A DNA stretch of 64,000 bases from contig NZ_CP114289.2 of the NCBI RefSeq assembly GCF_027111315.2, forward strand, positions 1,178,001-1,242,000, given 5' to 3'. The notes beneath the pieces were generated by a model. It saw only the letters and a list, made by a program, of their open reading frames with translations, ran no database searches and was not told the DNA's origin. This DNA comes from Flavobacterium limnophilum (GTDB lineage Bacteria > Bacteroidota > Bacteroidia > Flavobacteriales > Flavobacteriaceae). The position numbers and the translations under genes are program-made. Below, in pieces: positions 1-6,192 of the stretch; the stretch's first letter is position 1, and each line of letters starts with the position of its first letter.

Positions 1-662
1 CGACTATAAAAATCCAAAAAAACATAACATACAACGAATTCTATTATTGTATCGAGTATATCAAAGAATTATATAGCCTTTTTCAACAAAATAAAAAAAC
101 AGTAACCGAATCGGTTATTAAGCATTGGTTATTTGAATTGAATTTTAATTCCCTGGATTTCTTTGACTATAAAACAGATGAAATTACTAAGAATTTGGAA
201 CTTTTAGAATCTGATATCGAGAAAACAGATTTGCTCTTTCATTTACTCAAAAAATTCAATCAAAGTCGTATTACAAATTTTAGAAAATTCAATCAAAAAA
301 TACCCTCGATCAAAGACCAATTAACCAGTTGGATCGAAGAAGAAATCGAGTACTTATCCCGAAGAAAAAATCTGGGTATTAATAATAATTATAACGCAAA
401 TAGTACGGAGGCCAAAGTCAAAATACAAACTAGTTTATCGGTAGCTCAGTTAACGTATTTCTTCAAAATTTTAATGAAAGTAAAAATTATCATTCACAAA
501 AATAATGCTGATATTTTTAGATTTATAGCCGAAAATTTTAATACCAAATCATCAACTCAAATTTCTGCGGATAGTGTGAAAAATAATTTTTACAATGCAG
601 ATACAAATTCCAAACTTAGAATTCGCCCATTTATAATTGAATTATTGAATCTTACGAAGTGA
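1..662 (+). CDS. RteC-like protein, 5' end outside window
   Basis: The reading frame is open from the left edge (codons in phase from base 3), so the N-terminus is missing. The C-terminal ~75 residues carry the pattern I associate with RteC-family proteins of Bacteroidota conjugative transposons: LSVAQLTYFFK, a basic stretch, DIFRFIAENF, then SVKNNFYN. RteC is known from CTnDOT as a regulator of excision genes, but RteC-like proteins occur in many integrated elements with unproven roles. The excisionase-like and replication-type genes downstream fit an integrative element. I infer a DNA-binding or regulatory role for that element. A TTG at 138 could be an internal start, but the upstream codons read as real protein. 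Confidence 0.7.
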   Translation, partial: TIKIQKNITYNEFYYCIEYIKELYSLFQQNKKTVTESVIKHWLFELNFNSLDFFDYKTDEITKNLELLESDIEKTDLLFHLLKKFNQSRITNFRKFNQKIPSIKDQLTSWIEEEIEYLSRRKNLGINNNYNANSTEAKVKIQTSLSVAQLTYFFKILMKVKIIIHKNNADIFRFIAENFNTKSSTQISADSVKNNFYNADTNSKLRIRPFIIELLNLTK

Positions 663-815
663 CAAAACTTCCTTCATCATTCTCCATCCAAAACCTTCCA
701 TCTGAAGTAAATCTTCATTATCTATGTTGAGCATGGCATCAACGCTTGAGATTTCGTTTTCTTCCATAAAATATTCAAGTTCTGGACTGATACTCTTTTC
801 AATAATTTCCTTCAC
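642..815 (-). CDS. small helix-hairpin-helix-like protein (57 aa), convergent with RteC-like gene
   Basis: A 58-codon frame reads leftward from a GTG at 815 to a TAA at 642-644, overlapping the last ~20 bases of the rteC-like gene. The product ends MLNIDNEDLLQMEGFGW and then a basic helix, which resembles the helix-hairpin-helix of the RNA polymerase alpha C-terminal domain. Fifty-plus codons without a stop and a coherent amphipathic sequence argue for a real or recently real gene, but there is no ATG start and no clear promoter. It could be a fragment of a longer lost gene. Function unknown. Confidence 0.4.
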   Translation of the reverse strand: MKEIIEKSISPELEYFMEENEISSVDAMLNIDNEDLLQMEGFGWRMMKEVLSLRKIQ

Positions 816-888
816 AATATAAAAATTAAAATAACCTCAACAATTGGGACTTTAGTAAAAACAAGCGGCGTGGGACATCAATAAATCA

Positions 889-1000
889 GCCACAGAGGTA
901 CCGCCAAGCACCCATTGCACCAATAAACTGAGCCCACGCCTTGCGTGGGCGAACAGTATATTTTCTGGTGCAATTCAAAAATTTGGCGGTTTTCCGTGGC
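889..1000. repeat. nested palindrome (four concentric stems)
   Basis: Four inverted-repeat pairs lie inside one another: GCCAC 889-893 with GTGGC 996-1000; ACCGCCAA 900-907 with TTGGCGGT 983-990; ATTGCACCA 914-922 with TGGTGCAAT 966-974; and GCCCACGC 932-939 with GCGTGGGC 943-950 around a 3-base loop. The DNA or its transcript could fold into one long branched hairpin of about 112 bases. It is more GC-rich than its surroundings and has no reading frame. It may be a REP/MITE-like repeat or a site used by the neighbouring element. Confidence 0.65.
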
Positions 1001-1030
1001 ACAGTAAATAACTTTCGCTACCTATATGTT

Positions 1031-1055
1031 AAAGAGTCTCAAACTCTTTTTTTTC
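1031..1055 (+). terminator. probable intrinsic terminator
   Basis: AAAGAGT (1031-1037) pairs with ACTCTTT (1043-1049) across a 5-base loop and is followed directly by a run of T. It would separate the RteC region from the HTH gene. Confidence 0.55.
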
Positions 1056-1154
1056 AAGAAACAAATTTAGACATTATTCAACAAGTATCATAATTCCATT
1101 CCACTTTAAAAAACTTTTTTTCGCTTAACCCTTAATATCATTGACTTCAATGGG

Positions 1155-1168
1155 GGGTTGCGCAACCC
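1155..1168. promoter_or_regulatory. 14-bp perfect palindrome
   Basis: GGGTTGCGCAACCC is a perfect palindrome about 65 bases upstream of the HTH gene start. Its core GTTGCGCAAC recurs at about 27688 upstream of the DUF4297 gene. It is a candidate operator or hairpin; no direct evidence of function. Confidence 0.3.
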
Positions 1169-1232
1169 TAGCAACTGTTTTGGTATTGTTCTTTTTTTTC
1201 TCTTTGCTTCCATAACCAAAACCTCAAAAAAA

Positions 1233-1520
1233 ATGGCAGTAGAAATAATAACTCGCGAAGACCTAGATCAATTTCGCTTGCTTCTCCTAAAAGACATCAC
1301 CGAAATATTAAATTCCAAACCAGATCATTCCAAAAAATGGCTCAAAGCCAAAGAAGTCCGTGAACTACTTAAAATTTCCCCATGCACACTCCAAAACCTT
1401 CGAATCAATGGATCACTGACATTCACCAAAATTGGCGCCACGCTTTACTATGACAATACCGACATCGAAAAACTGCTCAACAAAAACAAAATTGCTGCAT
1501 TACCAACACTTTTCAAATAA
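1233..1520 (+). CDS. excisionase-type helix-turn-helix protein (95 aa)
   Basis: The middle of the protein has the MerR/excisionase-like HTH_17 signature: WLKAKEVRELLKISPCTLQNLR, then a short wing with GSLTFTKIGATLYYD and a C-terminal helix (DIEKLLN). Proteins of this size with one such domain are standard in Bacteroidota mobile elements, where they are thought to regulate excision or replication genes. I chose the ATG at 1233 because the in-frame upstream extension from 1158 reads MRNPSNC followed by a very hydrophobic stretch and runs through a perfect palindrome. Next gene starts 68 bases downstream in the same direction. Confidence 0.75.
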   Translation: MAVEIITREDLDQFRLLLLKDITEILNSKPDHSKKWLKAKEVRELLKISPCTLQNLRINGSLTFTKIGATLYYDNTDIEKLLNKNKIAALPTLFK

Positions 1521-1588
1521 CCCCATCAAAACTTAATCCAAAACTACCCGATTTACCAATAACCAACAACCAATAACCGACACCCCCT

Positions 1589-2536
1589 ATGAACTACATC
1601 AAACACCTAACAGGTTTCTTTGACCGGGTCTCCGAGGATTGGACACTCAATCCTACCCATGTCAGTTTATACATTGCATTATTTCATTACTGGAACACCA
1701 GCCGCTTTCAAAACCCAATTAGCTTAACACGAGGTGAAGTGATGCGAATAAGTAAAATCAGTTCAAAGGCAACCTATCACAAGTGTATTAAAGATTTAAA
1801 TGACAAAGGCTATATAAAATACGAGCCTTCAAATAACCCATTCAAAGGCAGTTTGGCAACCCTTTTTGATTTCTCGGACTATCTCAAACCAGTTCAAAAA
1901 AAAGCCATCTCTCCTAAAAAAAATTTACCAAATAATGAACTAGTAATGAACAAGCAGGGGACAAGTAGTGAGACAACTACTGGTACAAGCAATGAACAAG
2001 CTCTGGTATCTTCTATAAACAATACAAACATTACAAACAATTCAAACGTTCAAAACGATTTAAACTTGGAAGAGCAAGCAAAAAATTTTGAAGAAATAAA
2101 TAATTCCGATTTAAAAAACAAAAATTTAGAAAAAGAAAAAAGTTCCGCCAAAAAAGAAAAAGAAATGCAGGAACAATTTCTTTTCGAAAATCAAAAATCA
2201 TTTTCTCCGGCATTCGCCGACTACAATGCGAAGCAAACAGAAAACAGTCGGCAAAAAAGTTCCACAAAAAAAGAAAAAGAGGGTGTGCCAACCATCGAAG
2301 AAGTCAAATCTTATTTCCTCCAACAAAACTTCCCCGAACTCGAAGCCAATAAATTTTTCAATTACTTCTCCAGTGTTGGCTGGTTAGTAGGCGGAAAAAT
2401 CCCGATGGTCGACTGGCAGGCTGCAGCTCAAAATTGGCTGCTCAACGCTCTCAAATTCAAAACCTACGAAAAACCACCAGACCGCGCCAAACACCTCAAC
2501 ACCGAAAACGACAAAGACTATGGGGAACCCCTCTAA
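1589..2536 (+). CDS. replication initiator/primosome-like protein (315 aa)
   Basis: Residues ~1-110 look like a winged-helix domain (helix pair around RISKISSKATYHKCIKDL, then a wing). Residues ~115-225 are low-complexity, rich in N, K, E and S, and likely a flexible linker. Residues ~230-300 contain VKSYFLQQNFPELEANKFF and GWLVGGKIPMVDW followed by AAAQNWLLNA, a C-terminal module seen in phage and plasmid replication proteins of Bacteroidota. An ATP-binding DnaC-like protein follows, the usual initiator plus helicase-loader order. I infer that the pair recruits the host helicase to the element's origin. The preceding leader consists of AACCNATAACC-like repeats. Confidence 0.6.
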   Translation: MNYIKHLTGFFDRVSEDWTLNPTHVSLYIALFHYWNTSRFQNPISLTRGEVMRISKISSKATYHKCIKDLNDKGYIKYEPSNNPFKGSLATLFDFSDYLKPVQKKAISPKKNLPNNELVMNKQGTSSETTTGTSNEQALVSSINNTNITNNSNVQNDLNLEEQAKNFEEINNSDLKNKNLEKEKSSAKKEKEMQEQFLFENQKSFSPAFADYNAKQTENSRQKSSTKKEKEGVPTIEEVKSYFLQQNFPELEANKFFNYFSSVGWLVGGKIPMVDWQAAAQNWLLNALKFKTYEKPPDRAKHLNTENDKDYGEPL

Positions 2537-2616
2537 CCCAGAACCGATTGAACAAACGATTCCAAATCCCCCTTGAGAAAGCAACCGACAACCGACAACC
2601 AATAACCGACAACCCT

Positions 2617-3222
2617 ATGTCCCAATACGACTACCTCGAAGTAACCCTATGGCTTGAAAAAAAAGGCATGGAAATCTATGGCAACCATTTCAAGATCCTT
2701 GAAACGGATTATGCCATCATTCACAAACTCATTGCCTATTTCCTCAAAGATGATAGCACCTGTTTTCAATTAAACATCGATCTCAATAAAGGCATTCTTC
2801 TCTCGGGTCCCGTTGGTATAGGCAAAACATCCCTTATGAATCTTATGAAAAATTTGGCCCCAATGGATCACAAATTTTTCGTAAAACCCTGCCGCGACAT
2901 CAGTTATGAATTTATCCAGGAAGGTTACGAAATAATCCAAAAATACAGCAAAGGAAAGCTCTATCCCGACCCCAAAAACATTTGTTTCGATGATTTGGGC
3001 ACCGAAAACAACATCAAATACTACGGTAACGAATGCAATGTAATGGCCGAGATATTACTCTCCAGATACGACCTGTTCATAGCCAAGAAAATCATGACCC
3101 ACATCACAACTAACCTTTCCGCTTCCGAAATAGAAACCACTTACGGCAACAGGGTTCGCTCCCGCCTCCGAAGTATGGTCAACCTAATAGCCTTCGACAA
3201 AGCCACAAAAGACAAACGCTAA
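2617..3222 (+). CDS. DnaC/IstB-like AAA+ ATPase, probable helicase loader (201 aa)
   Basis: Walker A is GPVGIGKT (residues 64-71), Walker B ICFDDLG (122-128), sensor 1 lies in HITTNLS (162-168), and an arginine-finger-like GNRVRSRL (178-185) follows. The order and spacing match DnaC/IstB-type ATPases; with a replication-initiator-like protein upstream, helicase loading is more likely than transposition. The frame extends upstream to 2434 but overlaps the previous gene in another frame; ATG 2617 follows the same AC-rich repeat leader as the neighbouring genes, so I prefer it. No IstA-like transposase is present. Confidence 0.75.
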   Translation: MSQYDYLEVTLWLEKKGMEIYGNHFKILETDYAIIHKLIAYFLKDDSTCFQLNIDLNKGILLSGPVGIGKTSLMNLMKNLAPMDHKFFVKPCRDISYEFIQEGYEIIQKYSKGKLYPDPKNICFDDLGTENNIKYYGNECNVMAEILLSRYDLFIAKKIMTHITTNLSASEIETTYGNRVRSRLRSMVNLIAFDKATKDKR

Positions 3223-3246
3223 CCACCTTTTAGCTCCCCCATTAGG

Positions 3247-3312
3247 AGGCCGAGCGTTAAAAAACAGTCCGGTGGACTGTTTTAGCGAAGGAGCCAGCCG
3301 GCGCAGAGGCAA
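3247..3312 (+). repeat. 66-bp hairpin repeat, copy 1
   Basis: Contains AAAACAGTCC and GGACTGTTTT as a 10-bp stem with loop GGT, followed by GCGAAGGAGCCAGCCGGCGC. It is nearly identical to copies at 3479 and 4364. Confidence 0.8.
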
Positions 3313-3478
3313 ATAATACCGATTAAATAACTAAACATAACCCATTGCTAAAAAGCCATAACTCATAAACAATAACCCTTAAATGAATACCCATGAAACC
3401 CAATCCAAAAACAAAGCCCCATTTCAACACCCAGAAAAACCCCAAAAATCCTCGCAACAGACTCCGCACCCGAAAACC

Positions 3479-3544
3479 GGACCGAGTGTTAAAAAACAGT
3501 CCACTGGACTGTTTTAGCGAAGGAGCCAGCCGGCGCGCAGGTAA
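3479..3544 (+). repeat. 66-bp hairpin repeat, copy 2
   Basis: Same stem as copy 1, loop ACT. Substitutions elsewhere are few (CGAGTG for CGAGCG, GCGCGCAGG at the end). Confidence 0.8.
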
Positions 3545-3580
3545 CGTATAGCAATTAACCGTTTAACCCCTAGTCTCCTG

Positions 3581-3606
3581 TTCCCCCTTTAGGGGGCTAG
3601 GGGGTA
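3581..3606. repeat. CCCCCTTTAGGGGG palindromic repeat
   Basis: TTCCCCCTTTAGGGGG followed by CTAGGGGGTAA. The same motif recurs near 4351, 17709, 19795 and 20525, always between or at the end of genes. Confidence 0.75.
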
Positions 3607-3660
3607 ACTCATAACCGATTAACCCCTAACCGATAACCCACAACCGATAACCCAAACCCT

Positions 3661-4296
3661 ATGAACGCAACAATAGCAAATTTCTGGAACCACTTCAAAG
3701 AAAACAATTTTGTTTTTCGTCTAATGCCCGATATCCCAAAAGAGGAACTAGAAAAATACTTCGGGAAATTACACGAGCTCCTCTACGAATACAACAAAGA
3801 TCTTGGCGTCATTATAACAAACGGCAAAACCAAATCCGAATTGATCATTACGGCCAAAGGCAATCCCTATCTTTTCAAAGATGTCGAACTATTGGTACAT
3901 TATGCACCAACCATAAAACCCTGGATAATAACAGCCTTTCTCCAACCAGTTGGAGACATCGATGAAATCGAAAAAGGAACCGACAAACCATTGGAATACT
4001 TTGGTATCAGTTTAAAAATAAGTCAAATGTATTTCATACCCCTCGAAAACAGTGATAACCCAAATCGTTTGGGGCTCAGAATTTACCTCAAAAATTACAT
4101 CGTTCACAAAGACAATCCAAGATTAAAAGAAGCAGTATACACAATTATCGAACACCTCGTCGGAGAAAAAGCTTTTGCAAACGACATCAACTTTATTGAG
4201 CTCGTGCAATTAACAACCGACACCCTAAAACCGCAACCCATAGATCTCTGCTATCTACAAGATTACCTAAGAGAATTCAATGAGCCAATCCTATAA
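3661..4296 (+). CDS. unknown protein A, paralogue of the next gene (211 aa)
   Basis: I do not recognise this family. The protein is soluble, without signal peptide or membrane segment. It shares a layout with the 229-residue product at 4483: an N-terminal FWN motif, a mid-protein GTDKPLEYFG, ISLKISQMYF, GEKAF near the C-terminus and a final P-Q-P-I-D-L stretch. The two genes probably arose by duplication within the mobile element. A position downstream of the helicase-loader gene suggests an element-maintenance or accessory role, but that is inference only. Confidence 0.7.
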   Translation: MNATIANFWNHFKENNFVFRLMPDIPKEELEKYFGKLHELLYEYNKDLGVIITNGKTKSELIITAKGNPYLFKDVELLVHYAPTIKPWIITAFLQPVGDIDEIEKGTDKPLEYFGISLKISQMYFIPLENSDNPNRLGLRIYLKNYIVHKDNPRLKEAVYTIIEHLVGEKAFANDINFIELVQLTTDTLKPQPIDLCYLQDYLREFNEPIL

Positions 4297-4363
4297 AAAA
4301 AAGTATCCAACAGTAAAACCAAAAAAAATTAACCAACCACCCCTTCCAAATTCCCCCTTTAGG

Positions 4364-4429
4364 GGGCCGAGCGTTAAAAAACAGTCCAGTGGACTGTTTT
4401 AGCGAAGGAGCCAGCCGGCGCACAGGCAA
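4364..4429 (+). repeat. 66-bp hairpin repeat, copy 3, fused to a CCCCCTTTAGGGGG repeat
   Basis: Same stem as copies 1 and 2, loop AGT. It is joined on its left directly to TTCCCCCTTTAGGGGG (4351-4366), so the two repeat types share bases here. Confidence 0.8.
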
Positions 4430-4482
4430 TGAATAATAATTAACCGACAAACATACAACCGATAACCGAAAACCGAAAACCC

Positions 4483-5172
4483 ATGATCCGCAACCTAAAA
4501 CCCATCACCCAAAACTCCAAGAAAAAAATCACCAGCTTCTGGAACTACGTTCGCAAAAACGAACAAGAAATATTTAACGGACTCCTTCTTGGTCTCAACT
4601 ATGACCAAATACTGGAGCAATTCTATAAAAAATTGAGCTATATTTCTAAAGCAATGATTTTTTTAATTAAAATCCCGGAAAACGACCAGGAAAAATACAC
4701 CATCATTTTCTGTTGCCGCGGCTATCGAAAAATATTTTCCAAAGCCATTGCTTTAGAAGAACAAGTTCCCCAAATGGAGAAATTTACTGCCCAAGCTTTT
4801 GTCCAACCATTCGAGGAGGTTACAAAATACAAAAACGGTACAGATGAACCATTTGAATTCAATGGATGTGACATCAAAATCAGCGAAATGCAAATGTCTT
4901 TAGAAGATTACGATATTGCCAGAAAGCAATTAAAAATCAATATTTACCTTCCCTTTTACAATGAAATAAAAGAATATAAAAACCTGGAAAATGATATTCA
5001 TTTAATTGTACTGTTTATTCTTGGCGAAATGGCTTTCTACAAACATATCCGAGAAATCAAGCTCCACCCAATGCCCTTGGAACCAGTAGGCCTGTTAAGC
5101 CTCATAGAACTTCCCGATTTCATTGACTATCTCTATCAAATCAACTCCAGACGAAAAACAAGAAAGGTTTAA
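4483..5172 (+). CDS. unknown protein B, paralogue of the previous gene (229 aa)
   Basis: Shares with the 211-residue protein upstream FWNYV, AQAFVQPF, GTDEPFEFNG, IKISEMQM, GEMAFY and a C-terminal P-M-P-L-E-P-V stretch. Overall identity is low, so the duplication is old. There is no catalytic motif that I can name. It is the last gene before the hairpin and truncated restriction gene that mark the start of the defence island. Start ATG 4483 follows another AACCGATAACC-like leader. Confidence 0.7.
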   Translation: MIRNLKPITQNSKKKITSFWNYVRKNEQEIFNGLLLGLNYDQILEQFYKKLSYISKAMIFLIKIPENDQEKYTIIFCCRGYRKIFSKAIALEEQVPQMEKFTAQAFVQPFEEVTKYKNGTDEPFEFNGCDIKISEMQMSLEDYDIARKQLKINIYLPFYNEIKEYKNLENDIHLIVLFILGEMAFYKHIREIKLHPMPLEPVGLLSLIELPDFIDYLYQINSRRKTRKV

Positions 5173-5239
5173 AAATACTTGAAATTTAAAGTCATTATTT
5201 CCTCTTCTAAAACCATGACAAAAAAAATAATTCACTAAA

Positions 5240-5255
5240 ATGAGGAAAACCGTAA
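5240..5255 (+). promoter_or_regulatory. ATGAGGAAAACCGTAA motif, copy 1
   Basis: The same 16 bases occur at 17822-17837, and related TTTACGGTTTCCCGTAAA sequences lie in the 108-bp repeats at 25987 and 27743. All four sit upstream of accessory genes. Role unknown. Confidence 0.35.
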
Positions 5256-5306
5256 AATAATTCCATTCAGTCCACTTAGCTTTGAAAAAATCAATCATAT
5301 CCCCAC

Positions 5307-5370
5307 TTTGAAAGTAGTGTGATTTATCAACGGAATTTGTTGATAACAAAAATCTTACACTACTTTCAAA
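5307..5370. repeat. two-tier inverted repeat before the defence island
   Basis: TTTGAAAGTAGTGT (5307-5320) is the perfect complement of ACACTACTTTCAAA (5357-5370). Inside it TATCAAC (5325-5331) pairs with GTTGATA (5339-5345). The structure lies 28 bases before the truncated restriction gene and could be an operator, an attenuator or a recombination landmark. Confidence 0.6.
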
Positions 5371-5398
5371 TTGTGTATTTTTAGATTCTCAAACAAAA

Positions 5399-5731
5399 GT
5401 GTCACCAATGTTTTTATTCCAGCCCTCAGTCCTCAAGAAATATTTAAACCAACAAGATTCTGCCTTAGTCCAAAAAGCCTATAAAAAATACACCAAGTAT
5501 TTTCACAATGCGGCCATTCAGGAAAACATCCGCAACAGCAAGGAGGAACAATTCTTGCGAGAATTATTTGTGGACATATTGGGTTATACACTCAATCCAG
5601 CGGCTAACTTTAATTTTACCACGGAACTCAAAAACATAAAAGGAGCTAAAAAAGTTGATGGGGCCATCCTAAAAGAAGGAAATGCTCTCGGTGTAATCGA
5701 ACTAAAGGGTACCAACACGAAAGATGAGTAA
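5399..5731 (+). pseudogene. N-terminal fragment of a type IIG-like restriction-modification enzyme
   Basis: The 110-residue product matches the N-terminus typical of large single-chain (Eco57I/type IIG-like) enzymes: a helical start, ELFVDILGYTLNP, then a nuclease core with KKVDGAI and GVIELKGTNTKD. In intact enzymes this is followed by hundreds of residues of methyltransferase and specificity domains; here the frame stops two codons after the conserved E-L-K-G-T-x-T-K-D. The last 8 bases overlap the start of the HNH-like gene. No methyltransferase part exists downstream, so the gene is truncated, probably by replacement of its 3' part with the following genes. The short product keeps the D...E-x-K nuclease residues. 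Confidence 0.75.
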
Positions 5732-6152
5732 TGAATTCTACATACAAGAGCAACATAGAAGAGTTGAAAAAATATATAACAAAAAAAAACACTCAAATTT
5801 CATAAATAAAAAAGGACTAGCAGATTGGTATACAACTGAGCTCAGGAAAAATGATTGTAAATGCTATTATTGTGAAACTTCAATATTTGATATTATTAAA
5901 TTAATAAACCTTTATAAAGTAAAAACTAGAGCTGTTAAAGGCAATGGAGTTAGAGGTCCTGTCTTAGAAATTGACAAAAATGATAATATCTATTCAAAAG
6001 AAACTTGTGTATTAGCTTGTTATTATTGCAATAATGATAAAAGTTACACATTGGATAAAGAAGAATATAAACAGCATTTTGGTGAAAATAGAAAACGTTT
6101 TTTTGACAAATTGTTACAGGAGGTGTTGCAAACTAAAGAAGATAAGAATTAA
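5724..6152 (+). CDS. HNH-like zinc-finger endonuclease (142 aa)
   Basis: Contains CKCYYCETS (first zinc knuckle, residues ~46-54) and, after GVRGPVLEIDKND, a second knuckle VLACYYCNNDKS. I recall a family of small HNH-type proteins with LEIDR/KxD in place of the canonical LxxDHI and a terminal CYWCNNAK-like motif; this protein fits it. The start ATG overlaps the stop region of the restriction fragment. The next gene (HD-Hsp90-like) begins 40 bases downstream, so the two are likely co-transcribed. I infer a DNA- or RNA-cleaving effector partnered with that ATPase. Whether it is catalytically active is uncertain because the usual central His is not evident. Confidence 0.65.
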   Translation: MSNEFYIQEQHRRVEKIYNKKKHSNFINKKGLADWYTTELRKNDCKCYYCETSIFDIIKLINLYKVKTRAVKGNGVRGPVLEIDKNDNIYSKETCVLACYYCNNDKSYTLDKEEYKQHFGENRKRFFDKLLQEVLQTKEDKN

Positions 6153-6192
6153 ACCAAAAAAGTGTAGTATTAAATACAAAAAGAAGCATATT

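Larger units (their letters stand above)
3223..3660. other. 438-bp intergenic stretch of repeats
   Basis: This gap holds two copies of a 66-bp hairpin repeat, one copy of the CCCCCTTTAGGGGG repeat and AACCGATAACC-like leader repeats before the next ATG. A short frame from ATG 3383 (about 43 codons, rich in Q, P and K) ends inside the second hairpin repeat; I do not regard it as a supported gene. Confidence 0.6.

Noticed and set aside
2617..3222. IS21-type transposition protein IstB
   Set aside because: The ATPase motifs fit, but no IstA transposase or IS ends are present and a replication-initiator-like gene precedes it.
3383..3520. Short frame of about 43 codons rich in Q, P and K
   Set aside because: It ends inside a dispersed hairpin repeat, has low complexity and no recognisable protein features.
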